Assembly: GCA_002411615.1 (NCBI GenBank)
Contig: DHOF01000133.1
Span: 1 to 17,677 of the forward strand
Source: Ruminococcaceae bacterium UBA5397
Lineage (GTDB): Bacteria; Bacillota; Clostridia; Oscillospirales; Acutalibacteraceae
DNA: 17,677 nt
Reading direction: 5' to 3'
Numbering within the stretch: position 1 is the stretch's first letter; every line of letters starts with the position of its first letter. The translations under genes were made by a program, and so were the position numbers. This document shows, in pieces, positions 1-7,445 of this stretch. Below the pieces are notes generated by a model. It worked only from the letters and a program-made list of their open reading frames with translations. It was not told the DNA's origin and searched no databases.

Positions 1-399
1 TACTCCGCAATTCAGGCAGGTACTCTGGACGGCGCTGAGAACAACATCATTACTTATGTTGATCTGAAACAATACGAAGTTGCTCCTTATTTCTCCGAGA
101 CAAACCATCTGATGATCCCGGACGAATTGATCATCAGTTCCAGCCTCTTTAAGGGCATGACCGATGCTGATGCAAAAGCTCTGAAGAAAGTTGCTAACGA
201 ATCCGTTGATACGATGTTCAGCCTTTCTGCAAAACTCCGCGATGAGTATTACACAAAGTGCAAGAATGAACTGGGTGTCACCATCACCACTGTTGATATT
301 AAACCTTTCCAGGACGCTATGAAGCCCCTGATCGATAGCGTTTCCAACCGCAGTGATATGACAAAATCTATCTATCAAGAAATTCAGAAGCTGAAATAA
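1..399 (+). CDS. dctP: TRAP transporter solute-binding protein, DctP family (3' part only)
   Basis: The reading frame is open from base 1 to the TAA at 397-399, giving the last 132 residues of a protein that in this family is usually about 330-350 residues, so roughly the first 60% lies outside the window. The visible segment starts with YSAIQAGTLDGAENN, the family's conserved 'A(L/I)Q.GT(V/L)DG.ENN' stretch, followed by the helix-rich C-terminal lobe typical of DctP/SiaP/YiaO proteins. Known family role: an extracytoplasmic receptor that captures an organic acid and delivers it to the DctQM membrane subunits, driven by an ion gradient. The signal peptide and the ligand-binding arginine fall in the missing part, so the substrate cannot be read here; the genes that follow suggest a uronate or related sugar acid. 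A terminator hairpin separates it from dctQ. Confidence 0.93.
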   Translation, partial: YSAIQAGTLDGAENNIITYVDLKQYEVAPYFSETNHLMIPDELIISSSLFKGMTDADAKALKKVANESVDTMFSLSAKLRDEYYTKCKNELGVTITTVDIKPFQDAMKPLIDSVSNRSDMTKSIYQEIQKLK

Positions 400-414
400 C
401 CCTTTTGAGAATTT

Positions 415-450
415 CAAAAGAGGCCCGCAGGCTCCTGCGGGTCTCTTTTG
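415..450 (+). terminator. Hairpin terminator/attenuator between dctP and dctQ
   Basis: Bases 415-430 pair with 435-450 as a 16-bp stem containing one G-U pair, closed by the 4-base loop GCTC, with TCTTTT on the 3' arm. It lies 15 bases after the dctP stop and just before the dctQ ribosome binding site. The U-run is short and sits inside the stem, so partial termination or 3'-end protection of the dctP message is more likely than a full stop. That would fit the usual need for more binding protein than membrane subunits. Bases 402-408 (CTTTTGA) can also pair with 414-420 (TCAAAAG), which competes for the left arm of the large hairpin. Confidence 0.75.
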
Positions 451-486
451 CTAAAGAGGGAAAAGAGAACAGGAGGTTCTACATCA

Positions 487-1020
487 ATGCATGCTTTTAC
501 AGCGGTAAAAAGGGTCATTGACAAGATTATGGAATGGTGCAACATTATCATTCTTGCCATTATGACAATCCTTGTTACCTATCAGGTAATTACACGCTAC
601 TTCTTTAATAAGCCAAGTGCTATTTCCGAAGGACTCGCACAGTACCTTTTCGTTTGGATGATCATGTTCGGCAGTGCTTATGTTTTCGGCCTGCGCGAGC
701 ATCTGAACATCACGGTAATCAAAGATAAATTATCCCCGATGCCTTACCTAGTCGTTGAGATTCTTTCCAATCTTGTTTTGCTCATTTTCTCATGGGGCGT
801 TATGATTGTCGGCGGCTATCAGGGTGCACTCAAACAAATGACCACGGTGGATGCTTCTTTGCAGATCCCTATGGGAATCATTTACATAGCGATTCCGATC
901 TGCGGCTTTGTAATGCTGTTTTATGCAATCTATAACATCTGCCTCGCAGTTGTCGAATATCATCAAAAAGTTGCCGCAAAACCGGCACCAACCACAGGGA
1001 AGGGGGAATCTGATACATGA
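487..1020 (+). CDS. dctQ: TRAP transporter small permease subunit, DctQ family
   Basis: This is a 177-residue integral membrane protein with four hydrophobic helices (roughly residues 13-35, 48-67, 85-107 and 127-152). It carries the DctQ-type segment RYFFNKPSAISEGLAQYLF and a conserved REHLNI after helix 2. In the family it forms the small half of the transport complex with DctM in the cytoplasmic membrane. The start is the ATG at 487, preceded by AGGAGG at 471-476. The open frame continues upstream to a TTG at 448, but that triplet lies in the terminator stem, so it is rejected. The stop overlaps the dctM start (ATGA), implying coupled translation. Confidence 0.93.
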   Translation: MHAFTAVKRVIDKIMEWCNIIILAIMTILVTYQVITRYFFNKPSAISEGLAQYLFVWMIMFGSAYVFGLREHLNITVIKDKLSPMPYLVVEILSNLVLLIFSWGVMIVGGYQGALKQMTTVDASLQIPMGIIYIAIPICGFVMLFYAIYNICLAVVEYHQKVAAKPAPTTGKGESDT

Positions 1021-2324
1021 ACAGCGCTACACTTGCCGCACTGATTATGGTCGTCGGCATCGTCATTACCCTCTGTCTTGGCTTCCCGATTGGTCTTTCC
1101 ATCGGAATCAGCTCCGCCGCTGCCATCATGGTGATCCTCCCCTTTGATAAGGCAATGATTACCGCTTCACAGCGAATGTTTACCGGCGCCAACTCATTTT
1201 CTCTGCTCGCCATTCCATTCTTTGTCTTAGCGGGCAATATCATGAATAACGGCGGTATCGCCAAGCGATTGATCGGCTGTGCAAAGTTAATTGCGCATCG
1301 TCTGCCCGGCAGCCTTGCACAGACCAACATCGTCGCAAACATGCTCTTCGGCGCAATTTCCGGTTCCGGCGTTGCCGCTGCTTCCGCTATGGGCTCTATC
1401 CTTGGGCCAATGGAAGAAAAAGAAGGTTATTCCAAAGAGTTCTCCGCAGCTGTTAACATCGCTTCCGGCCCTACGGGCATGATGATCCCCCCAAGCAACA
1501 TCATGATCGTTTATTCCACCGTCGCCGGTTCTGTCTCCATCGCCGCCCTCTTTATGGCAGGCTACATTCCTGGTATCCTTTGGGGCGTTGCCTGCATGAT
1601 TCTTACTGGATTTATGGCAAAAAAGCGTGGTTATATTGATACAGAACGCTATCACGCTAAAGAAGTTCTCAAAACCCTCTGGGAGGGCATTCCAAGTTTG
1701 CTTCTGATTGTTATTGTCATCGGTGGTATCCTCGGCGGCGTATTTACCGCAACCGAAGGCTCTGCAATCGCCGTTGTCTATTCTTTGCTTTTGAGCTTTA
1801 TCTATCGCAACCTAAAAATTCGCGACCTCCCCAAAATTCTGCTGGATTCTGTCAAGACGACTGCAATCGTAGAGTTTTTGGTTTGTGTTTCCTCCATCAT
1901 GTCGTGGGTTATGTCCTTTACCAAGATTCCGCAGATGATTGCACATGGCCTCTTAGGGGTCAGCAACAATCCGGTCGTCATTCTGCTCATCATGAACTTC
2001 ATCCTTCTGATTGTCGGTACCTTCATGGATCCGACCCCGGCAGTCCTGATCTTCACCCCAATCTTCCTGCCAATCGTACAGAGCTGGGGCATGAGTGTGG
2101 TTCATTTCGGACTGATGATGGTTATGAACCTTTGTGTCGGCACGATCACTCCTCCGGTCGGTGCAATCCTGTTTGCAGGCTGCAAGATCGGCAATGTCAA
2201 GATTGAACAGGTTATCCGTCTGCTGCTGCCGTTCTTCGCGGTTGTGGTGATCACGCTGCTGATGGTCACCTTTATTCCGGGATTGTCTTTGACGATTCCG
2301 TCTGCACTTGGTCTGATCGCGTAA
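1017..2324 (+). CDS. dctM: TRAP transporter large permease subunit, DctM family
   Basis: This 435-residue polytopic membrane protein has the normal length for DctM and about 11-12 hydrophobic helices. Family landmarks are visible: the N-terminal glycine-rich helix (GFPIGLSIGISSAAAIM), the SGSGVAAASAMGSI segment, PPSNIMIVYS, FMDPTPAVLIFTPIFLPI, and GTITPPVGAILF near the C-terminus. The family moves organic acids with sodium or proton coupling by an elevator mechanism; DctM carries the transport path. It starts at the ATG of the ATGA overlap with dctQ, with a purine-rich GGGAAGGGGGA ahead. The dehydrogenase gene begins 24 bases after the stop, so the transporter and the catabolic genes are very likely one transcript. 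Confidence 0.95.
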   Translation: MNSATLAALIMVVGIVITLCLGFPIGLSIGISSAAAIMVILPFDKAMITASQRMFTGANSFSLLAIPFFVLAGNIMNNGGIAKRLIGCAKLIAHRLPGSLAQTNIVANMLFGAISGSGVAAASAMGSILGPMEEKEGYSKEFSAAVNIASGPTGMMIPPSNIMIVYSTVAGSVSIAALFMAGYIPGILWGVACMILTGFMAKKRGYIDTERYHAKEVLKTLWEGIPSLLLIVIVIGGILGGVFTATEGSAIAVVYSLLLSFIYRNLKIRDLPKILLDSVKTTAIVEFLVCVSSIMSWVMSFTKIPQMIAHGLLGVSNNPVVILLIMNFILLIVGTFMDPTPAVLIFTPIFLPIVQSWGMSVVHFGLMMVMNLCVGTITPPVGAILFAGCKIGNVKIEQVIRLLLPFFAVVVITLLMVTFIPGLSLTIPSALGLIA

Positions 2325-2348
2325 TCTTTTTTGGAAAGGAACAGTATC

Positions 2349-3320
2349 ATGGAACAAAATCCTAAAATTATCATTTGTGACTGTGATCACAACAATGTCG
2401 ATATGGAAAAATCCGTTTTCGATAAAGCCGGCTGCAGTTTTAAATGGCTGCACTGCCACACCGAAGACGAAGTGATTAAAGAATGCCAAGGTGCCGTATG
2501 TTTTCTAAATCAATATGCACCAATGAATGAAAAAGTCTTCAAAGGCGTTCCGTCTCTAAAAATGATTGTACGTTACGGCGTTGGCGTTGATAATGTCAAT
2601 CTGGAAGACGCCGACAAATACGGCGTCCAAATTTGCAACGTGCCGGATTACGGCATGAATGAAGTCGCCGATCACGCACTGACTTTGATGCTCGCCTGTG
2701 TGCGCAAAGCATGGCTTCTCGGCAACCGTACAAAGGAAGGGGCCTGGAATTATGCAGAGTCCATTCCGGTGCACCGTCTCTCAACGTTAACGGTCGGTAT
2801 CGTCGGCACCGGCCGGATCGGTTCTGAATTCGCCAAACGAGTAAAAGCTCTGGGCTGCAGGATCATTGCTTTTGACCCTGATTATAAGAGCCCCAGCCGC
2901 CATTTTCCGCAGGATATTACTTACTGTGCTTCTCTCGATGAGCTTTTAAAGCAATCCGACGTTATCTCGATGCACTGCTCGTTAAATGCCGGGAATCGTC
3001 ACATGATGAACAAAGAAGCATTTGCAAAAATGAAAGATGGTTCCTATTTTATCAACGTCTCCCGCGGAGGGCTTGTGGATGAAGAGGCGCTCGACGAAGC
3101 ACTCACTTCCAAAAAGCTTTCGGGCGCCGGAATCGATGTTGTCAATCAAGAACCACTCGATCATAACAGTCCGCTCTTTAAACACCCGAATCTGATTATC
3201 ACCCCCCATATGGCATGGTATTCGGAAGAGGCCGCTCTGGAACTTAAACGCAAATGTGCCGAAGAGGCCGTTCGTTTCTTAAACGGAGAGCCGGTTCATT
3301 ATCCGATCAATCACATTTAA
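2349..3320 (+). CDS. D-isomer-specific 2-hydroxyacid dehydrogenase (NAD-dependent), substrate unknown
   Basis: This 323-residue protein has the complete 2-hydroxyacid dehydrogenase layout. The substrate-binding half carries RYGVGVDNV (about 75-83). The Rossmann half has GTGRIG at 153-158, followed by an acidic residue (D176) after strand 2, which favours NAD over NADP. The catalytic trio is present: Arg239 in NVSRGGLVDE, Glu268 in NQEPL and His287 in ITPHMAW. The family interconverts 2-keto acids and D-2-hydroxy acids (phosphoglycerate, glycerate/hydroxypyruvate, 2-ketogluconate and others). The start is the ATG at 2349 behind GGAAAGGA at 2333-2340; an upstream in-frame TTG at 2331 overlaps that site and is rejected. 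It has no step in the KduI-KduD-KdgK-Eda route, so its substrate in this cluster is open. Confidence 0.9.
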   Translation: MEQNPKIIICDCDHNNVDMEKSVFDKAGCSFKWLHCHTEDEVIKECQGAVCFLNQYAPMNEKVFKGVPSLKMIVRYGVGVDNVNLEDADKYGVQICNVPDYGMNEVADHALTLMLACVRKAWLLGNRTKEGAWNYAESIPVHRLSTLTVGIVGTGRIGSEFAKRVKALGCRIIAFDPDYKSPSRHFPQDITYCASLDELLKQSDVISMHCSLNAGNRHMMNKEAFAKMKDGSYFINVSRGGLVDEEALDEALTSKKLSGAGIDVVNQEPLDHNSPLFKHPNLIITPHMAWYSEEAALELKRKCAEEAVRFLNGEPVHYPINHI

Positions 3321-3353
3321 GGATCTCTCTTTGAAAGGAGTACACGTTCTAAA

Positions 3354-4370
3354 ATGAAAGCAATCGTTTATGAAGGGGCCAATACCATTAGCGTCCGCGA
3401 TGTACCAAAGCCTCTGCCCCGCGAAGGTTGGGCGCTTATAAAAGTTTCGCACGCAGGAATCTGCGGCACCGATCAGAATATTTATCACGGCACCCATCCC
3501 CGTGCAAAAGCGCCGCTGATTATGGGTCATGAATTTTCCGGTACGCTCGAAAGCGACGACGTCCCCGGAATTAAAAAAGGAACACGGGTCACTGTTTATC
3601 CGCTGCTTTCCTGCGGCAAATGCGAGCCCTGCAGAACCGGCAATATGCACGTCTGCAACACGCTGGGACTTGTTGGGATCGACTGTGACGGCGGCTTTGC
3701 CGAATATGTAGAAGTTCCGAAAGACAATATTATTCCTCTCTCCGATAAAGTTTCGAATAAGATGGGCGCCTTTGTGGAACCGGTAGCTGTTTGTGTTCAC
3801 GCTTTGCGCGAGCGGAATTTCCGCCCCGGAGATAATGCTCTCGTCTTTGGCTGCGGCACGATCGGTCTTGCTACCGCTATGACCCTGCGTGTTTTCGGCG
3901 CTTCTTCCATTCTGATGATGGAAACTGATTCTCTGCGCGCTGACTACGCCCGCTCCATGGGATTTGAAGTGGTCGATCCGACAAAGCTCCCGAAAGAGAT
4001 GGAAGCTTACTGCAAAGACCGCACCGATGGAAACGGTTTTGACTGGGTGATTGACTGTGCTGGTGTGCAGCCGGTCGCAAGCCTTCTTCTTGATGCAGTA
4101 AAGGTACGCGGCACCATTTTGATTATCGCAGCTTACGCAAAGCCTGCCACTCTGCCGCTGATTAAAGGCATGTTTAAAGAGACAAACATTCAGTTCACAC
4201 GGGTTTACCGCAAAAAAGATTTTGCCATTGCGGCAAAAATTGTAGCGGCAGATCCCGGGTTTGAAAAAATCATCACTCATGTTCTTCCAGTAAGTGAGGC
4301 TCAAAAAGGGTTTGACCTCGTTACTACCAAGGGCAGTGGTGCGATTAAAGTAATGTTCTGTTTTGACTAA
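3354..4370 (+). CDS. Zinc-dependent medium-chain alcohol/polyol dehydrogenase
   Basis: This 338-residue MDR-family enzyme has both zinc sites. Catalytic zinc ligands are Cys37 (ICGTD), His59-Glu60 (MGHEFSG) and probably Glu142 (VEPVAV). The structural zinc site is Cys87, Cys90, Cys93 and Cys101. The nucleotide loop VFGCGTIGL is at about 164-172, with Glu190 after strand 2 pointing to NAD(H). The closest families by pattern are sorbitol/arabitol, L-threonine, L-idonate 5- and galactonate/galactitol dehydrogenases. Within a sugar-acid operon, oxidation or reduction of a secondary hydroxyl on a hexonate is the natural guess, but the exact substrate cannot be read. It starts at the ATG with AAAGGAG at 3334-3340. 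The next gene's Shine-Dalgarno follows directly after the stop. Confidence 0.92.
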   Translation: MKAIVYEGANTISVRDVPKPLPREGWALIKVSHAGICGTDQNIYHGTHPRAKAPLIMGHEFSGTLESDDVPGIKKGTRVTVYPLLSCGKCEPCRTGNMHVCNTLGLVGIDCDGGFAEYVEVPKDNIIPLSDKVSNKMGAFVEPVAVCVHALRERNFRPGDNALVFGCGTIGLATAMTLRVFGASSILMMETDSLRADYARSMGFEVVDPTKLPKEMEAYCKDRTDGNGFDWVIDCAGVQPVASLLLDAVKVRGTILIIAAYAKPATLPLIKGMFKETNIQFTRVYRKKDFAIAAKIVAADPGFEKIITHVLPVSEAQKGFDLVTTKGSGAIKVMFCFD

Positions 4371-4382
4371 GTGGAGGCTATC

Positions 4383-5144
4383 ATGAAAAATATGTTTGAT
4401 TTGAGCGGCAAATCCGCTCTGGTTACCGGTGGTACCAGAGGGTTGGGCCGCGGCATGGCGGAAGGCCTTGCCGAAGCAGGTGCAAAAGTCGTAATCGTCG
4501 GCTCTTCCGCAGGTGTTTTAAAAACTGCCGAAGAGTTGCGCGCAAAAGGACTTGATGTTGCAGGAATCCGTGCAGATTTAGGGGAACGCGACAAAATTCC
4601 CGCCATGTTTAATGAAGCCCTAAAAATGCTCGGCGGTAAAATTGATATTCTTCTAAACGATGCTGGTGTTCAGCGCAGAAACCACTGTGAAGACTTTACC
4701 CTGGAAGACTGGGATACCGTCATGAATGTAAACTTAAACGCTGTCTTTGTACTCTGCCAGTTAGCAGGGCGCGAAATGCTCAAACAGGGCAGCGGAAAAA
4801 TCATCAATATGGCTTCCATGCTGAGTTTCTTCGGTGGATTTACCGTTCCCGCCTATGCTGCCAGCAAGGGCGCTGTTGCTCAGTTGACAAAAGCGCTTTC
4901 CAATGAATGGGCAGGCAAAAATATTCAGGTAAATGCCATCGCTCCCGGTTATATGGCAACCGAAATGAATACCGCTCTTATTAACGACAACGGCCGCAAT
5001 ACTGAAATTCTGGCCCGAATCCCGGCTGGCCGCTGGGGCACCCCCGAAGATATGAAGGGCCTTGCGGTATTCTTAGCAAGCAACGCCTCTAATTATGTAA
5101 GCGGCGCCGTGATTCCGCTGGACGGCGGCTATCTGGCAAAATAA
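4383..5144 (+). CDS. kduD: 2-dehydro-3-deoxy-D-gluconate 5-dehydrogenase (SDR)
   Basis: This 253-residue classical short-chain dehydrogenase has the cofactor motif TGGTRGLG (15-22), an NDAG variant of NNAG (92-95) and the catalytic tetrad Asn117, Ser145, Tyr158, Lys162. It shares long KduD-typical stretches: INMASMLSFFGG, NVNAIAPGYMAT-like (Q instead of N) and RIPAGRWG. KduD reduces 3-deoxy-D-glycero-2,5-hexodiulosonate, the product of KduI, to KDG using NAD(P)H. The paired kduI two genes downstream supports the assignment; related SDRs reduce 5-ketogluconate, so that activity is possible too. The start is the ATG at 4383; an in-frame GTG at 4371 is part of the Shine-Dalgarno GTGGAGG and is rejected. 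Confidence 0.9.
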   Translation: MKNMFDLSGKSALVTGGTRGLGRGMAEGLAEAGAKVVIVGSSAGVLKTAEELRAKGLDVAGIRADLGERDKIPAMFNEALKMLGGKIDILLNDAGVQRRNHCEDFTLEDWDTVMNVNLNAVFVLCQLAGREMLKQGSGKIINMASMLSFFGGFTVPAYAASKGAVAQLTKALSNEWAGKNIQVNAIAPGYMATEMNTALINDNGRNTEILARIPAGRWGTPEDMKGLAVFLASNASNYVSGAVIPLDGGYLAK

Positions 5145-5156
5145 GGAGGACTTAAA

Positions 5157-5516
5157 ATGGAAGCGAAAAATTTTAATTTTGAAATGGCACATATCGGCAT
5201 CAATCAGGAAAATGCCGAAGAAGCCAAAAAAACAGTTGCTCTTTTAAACGCTCTTTTTGGATTTCCTACAAGGGAAACCGACGGCTCTATCTTTGTCAAC
5301 GAGCAGTTTGAAGTAATGAAGTCCCCCTTCCTTGGGAAACTCGGACACATTGCGATCCGCACAGATGACCCGGAAAAAGCGCGCAAATACCTGGAAGAAA
5401 AGGGCATCAAATTTAACGAAAGCACCGCGAACTACGGCCCCGACGGCAAACTCAATACCATCTATTTTGCAGAGGATATTGCTGGATTTGCCTTCCACCT
5501 TGTTCGCAGAAAATAA
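5157..5516 (+). CDS. Small VOC/glyoxalase-fold protein embedded in the KDG pathway operon
   Basis: This 119-residue single-domain protein has the vicinal-oxygen-chelate pattern: AHIGIN near the N-terminus, LLNALFGFPTRE after the first helix, GHIAIRTDDPEKARKYLEE as the second beta-alpha unit and GFAFHLVRR at the end. Candidate metal ligands in the glyoxalase-I arrangement are His12, Glu52, His64 and His114. One domain gives half a paired-barrel site, so a homodimer is expected. It lies between kduD and kduI with tight spacing: its Shine-Dalgarno AAGGAGG overlaps the kduD stop, and kduI has its own 24 bases on. The function is not known to me; an epimerase, isomerase, lactonase-like or keto-sugar detoxifying role all fit. 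A lost or split partner of Eda is another possibility. Confidence 0.85.
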   Translation: MEAKNFNFEMAHIGINQENAEEAKKTVALLNALFGFPTRETDGSIFVNEQFEVMKSPFLGKLGHIAIRTDDPEKARKYLEEKGIKFNESTANYGPDGKLNTIYFAEDIAGFAFHLVRRK

Positions 5517-5539
5517 TAGATTAAGGAGGTTATTTTAAA

Positions 5540-6382
5540 ATGGATATTCGTTACAGCACAAATCCGCGCGACGTCAAACGCTATACGACCGACGAGCTGC
5601 GGAAAGAATTTTTGATTCAAAACCTTTACGTACCGGATCAGGTCACGGCTACTTATTCCCATGTTGACCGCATGGTCATCCTGGGGATCTACCCTGTTAA
5701 TCAGAAAGTCTCCATTGATCAGGGCATCGATATTTGGAAAAATTTCGGCACCCATTATTTTCTTGAGCGCCGTGAAGCCGGTGTCTTTAATCTGGGCGGC
5801 AAAGGCTCGATCAATGCCGACGGTCAAAACTATCCCATGGGATTTGAAGACTGCCTCTACATCACTATGGGCACAAAAGAAGTGACCTTCCAGAGCGATG
5901 ATCCGAAAAATCCTGCAAGATTTTATTTGGTTTCCGCTCCGGCACATAAGCCCTGCAAAACAACTTTTATCTCTTTTGACCAAGCAAACAAGCGCCCCTG
6001 CGGCAGTGAAGAAACTGCCAATAAGCGCGTCATCAATCAGTTTATTCATCCTGATGTCCTGGAAACCTGCCAGCTTTCCATGGGTCTTACCCAATTAGCA
6101 CCAGGCAGTGTTTGGAACACCATGCCCGCCCATACCCATGAGCGCCGCATGGAGGTTTATACCTACTTTAACATTCCAAAAGACAACGTCGTTTTTCACA
6201 TGATGGGACAGCCGCAGGAAACCCGCCATATCGTCATGCAGAATTATGATGCTGTGATCTCTCCCGCATGGTCGATTCACGCTGGCTGTGGAACCTCTAA
6301 TTATACCTTTATTTGGGCAATGGGCGGCGAAAACAAAGCGTTCGATGATATGGATGATATTGCGATTCCAGATATGCGATAA
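5540..6382 (+). CDS. kduI: 5-dehydro-4-deoxy-D-glucuronate isomerase
   Basis: This 280-residue cupin-fold isomerase has the usual family length of about 278. The N-terminus (RYSTNPRDVKRYTTDELRK) and the metal-site region MPAHTHERRMEVYTYFN are family signatures. His198, His200, Glu205 and His247 correspond with a constant offset of 2 to the zinc ligands known in the E. coli enzyme (196, 198, 203, 245). It converts 5-dehydro-4-deoxy-D-glucuronate, formed spontaneously from unsaturated uronic acids, to 3-deoxy-D-glycero-2,5-hexodiulosonate, the KduD substrate. TAAGGAGG precedes the start. This gene identifies the cluster as a polyuronate-derived uronate pathway. Confidence 0.97.
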   Translation: MDIRYSTNPRDVKRYTTDELRKEFLIQNLYVPDQVTATYSHVDRMVILGIYPVNQKVSIDQGIDIWKNFGTHYFLERREAGVFNLGGKGSINADGQNYPMGFEDCLYITMGTKEVTFQSDDPKNPARFYLVSAPAHKPCKTTFISFDQANKRPCGSEETANKRVINQFIHPDVLETCQLSMGLTQLAPGSVWNTMPAHTHERRMEVYTYFNIPKDNVVFHMMGQPQETRHIVMQNYDAVISPAWSIHAGCGTSNYTFIWAMGGENKAFDDMDDIAIPDMR

Positions 6383-6422
6383 TTTTTCTGATAAAAAGAA
6401 CGAAGCGATTTCCTGCAATTTA

Positions 6423-6453
6423 AAGCAGTCATTTCATTTTTGAAATTCTGCTT
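6423..6453 (+). other. Hairpin just upstream of the kdgK ribosome binding site
   Basis: AAGCAG at 6423-6428 pairs with CTGCTT at 6448-6453, and ATTTCA at 6431-6436 pairs with TGAAAT at 6441-6446, with loop TTTT and a small internal mismatch. No U-run follows, so it is not an intrinsic terminator. The kdgK Shine-Dalgarno GTGAGGTG begins at the next base. It sits in the widest gap (89 bases) of the catabolic genes. Likely roles are mRNA processing, stabilisation of the downstream kdgK-eda part, or control of ribosome access; none is proven by sequence. Confidence 0.5.
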
Positions 6454-6471
6454 GTGAGGTGTTTTCATCGA

Positions 6472-7428
6472 ATGAACAAAAAAATTCTGACTTCTGGGGA
6501 GCCAATGGGCCTTTTTATCGCCGAGGAAGAAGCGCTTCTTGAAGATGTCAGGCATTTTTCCACATCGGTTGCCGGTGCGGAATTTAACGTAGCCGTAGGT
6601 CTTACCAGATTGGGGCATACCGTTGGTTATCTTACAAAGCTCGGCCGTGATCCATTTGGCCGTCAAATTGTCAAAGTCATGAATCAGAATGGCATTGATA
6701 CCTCTCTGACGGTCACTTCGGAGGATCATGCTACCGGATTTATGCTCAAAAGCAAGACCGTTCATGGCGATCCGGATATTTATTATTACCGCAAAAATTC
6801 AGCGGCTTCCACCATTTGCCCCGACGACGTAAAAGGACTCGACTTAAAAGAGTGGGACGCGATCCATTTGACCGGCATTCTTCCGGCAATTTCGGAATCT
6901 GCCCATCAAACGACGATTTGCCTGATGAAAAAGGCAAAAGAAGCCGGTATCCCAATCTTTTTCGATCCGAATCTGCGCGAGCAGTTATGGAAAGACCACG
7001 AAACAATGGTACAAAGCATCAATTATCTCGCCTCGATGGCAGACTATGTGATGCCGGGAGAAAATGAGGGAAAAATTCTTTGCGGCAGTGATGACCCTGC
7101 AAAAATTGGAGATTTTTATCTTCAAAACGGCGCAAAAACAGTCATTGTCAAGACCGGCTCAGATGGAGCGTGGGCAATTACAAAAGAACAAAAGCTTCAT
7201 GTTCCGGCCTATGTCCCCAAAAAGATTGTGGATACGGTCGGCGCAGGAGACGGTTTTGCGGCCGGTGTCATCAGTGCTGTTTTAGAGGGTCTCCCTCTCG
7301 AAAAAGCCATTCTGCGCGGTAATGCCATTGGTGTAATTCAAATTATGAACGTCAGCGACAATGAAGGGCTTCCCAACCGGGAAGAACTCAGCCGCTTTAT
7401 GGCGGAAAATGAACCGAAAAGTTACTGA
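6472..7428 (+). CDS. kdgK: 2-keto-3-deoxygluconate kinase (PfkB/ribokinase family)
   Basis: This 318-residue sugar kinase is complete for the family. The N-terminal part has GEPMGLF and a glycine/asparagine substrate loop (AGAEFNVAVGLTRLG); the PfkB C-terminal signature DTVGAGDGFAAG holds the anion hole and the catalytic base Asp260. It phosphorylates KDG at O6 with ATP to give KDPG for Eda, which follows 17 bases later. The start is the ATG at 6472, with GTGAGGTG at 6454-6461 as Shine-Dalgarno; an in-frame GTG at 6454 lies within that site and is rejected. A small hairpin precedes the site. Ribokinase relatives could be confused by motif alone, but the neighbours settle the call. Confidence 0.93.
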   Translation: MNKKILTSGEPMGLFIAEEEALLEDVRHFSTSVAGAEFNVAVGLTRLGHTVGYLTKLGRDPFGRQIVKVMNQNGIDTSLTVTSEDHATGFMLKSKTVHGDPDIYYYRKNSAASTICPDDVKGLDLKEWDAIHLTGILPAISESAHQTTICLMKKAKEAGIPIFFDPNLREQLWKDHETMVQSINYLASMADYVMPGENEGKILCGSDDPAKIGDFYLQNGAKTVIVKTGSDGAWAITKEQKLHVPAYVPKKIVDTVGAGDGFAAGVISAVLEGLPLEKAILRGNAIGVIQIMNVSDNEGLPNREELSRFMAENEPKSY

Positions 7429-7445
7429 AAGGAGATTGTTCCCAA

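Noticed and set aside
448..486. N-terminal extension of dctQ from a TTG start
   Set aside because: The TTG lies in the terminator stem, the added residues are basic and unrelated to the family, and AGGAGG is placed correctly for the ATG at 487.
1953..2489. Minus-strand open frame of 178 codons under dctM and the hydroxyacid dehydrogenase
   Set aside because: The product is dominated by Asp, His, Gln and Arg without hydrophobic core, and it covers two genes with strong family matches.
3279..4304. Long open frame (341 codons) on the minus strand opposite the zinc dehydrogenase
   Set aside because: It mirrors a gene with complete zinc and NAD motifs, encodes Cys/His/Asn-rich low-logic protein with no recognisable domain, and has no ribosome site or place in the operon. 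Codon bias of the sense gene explains it.
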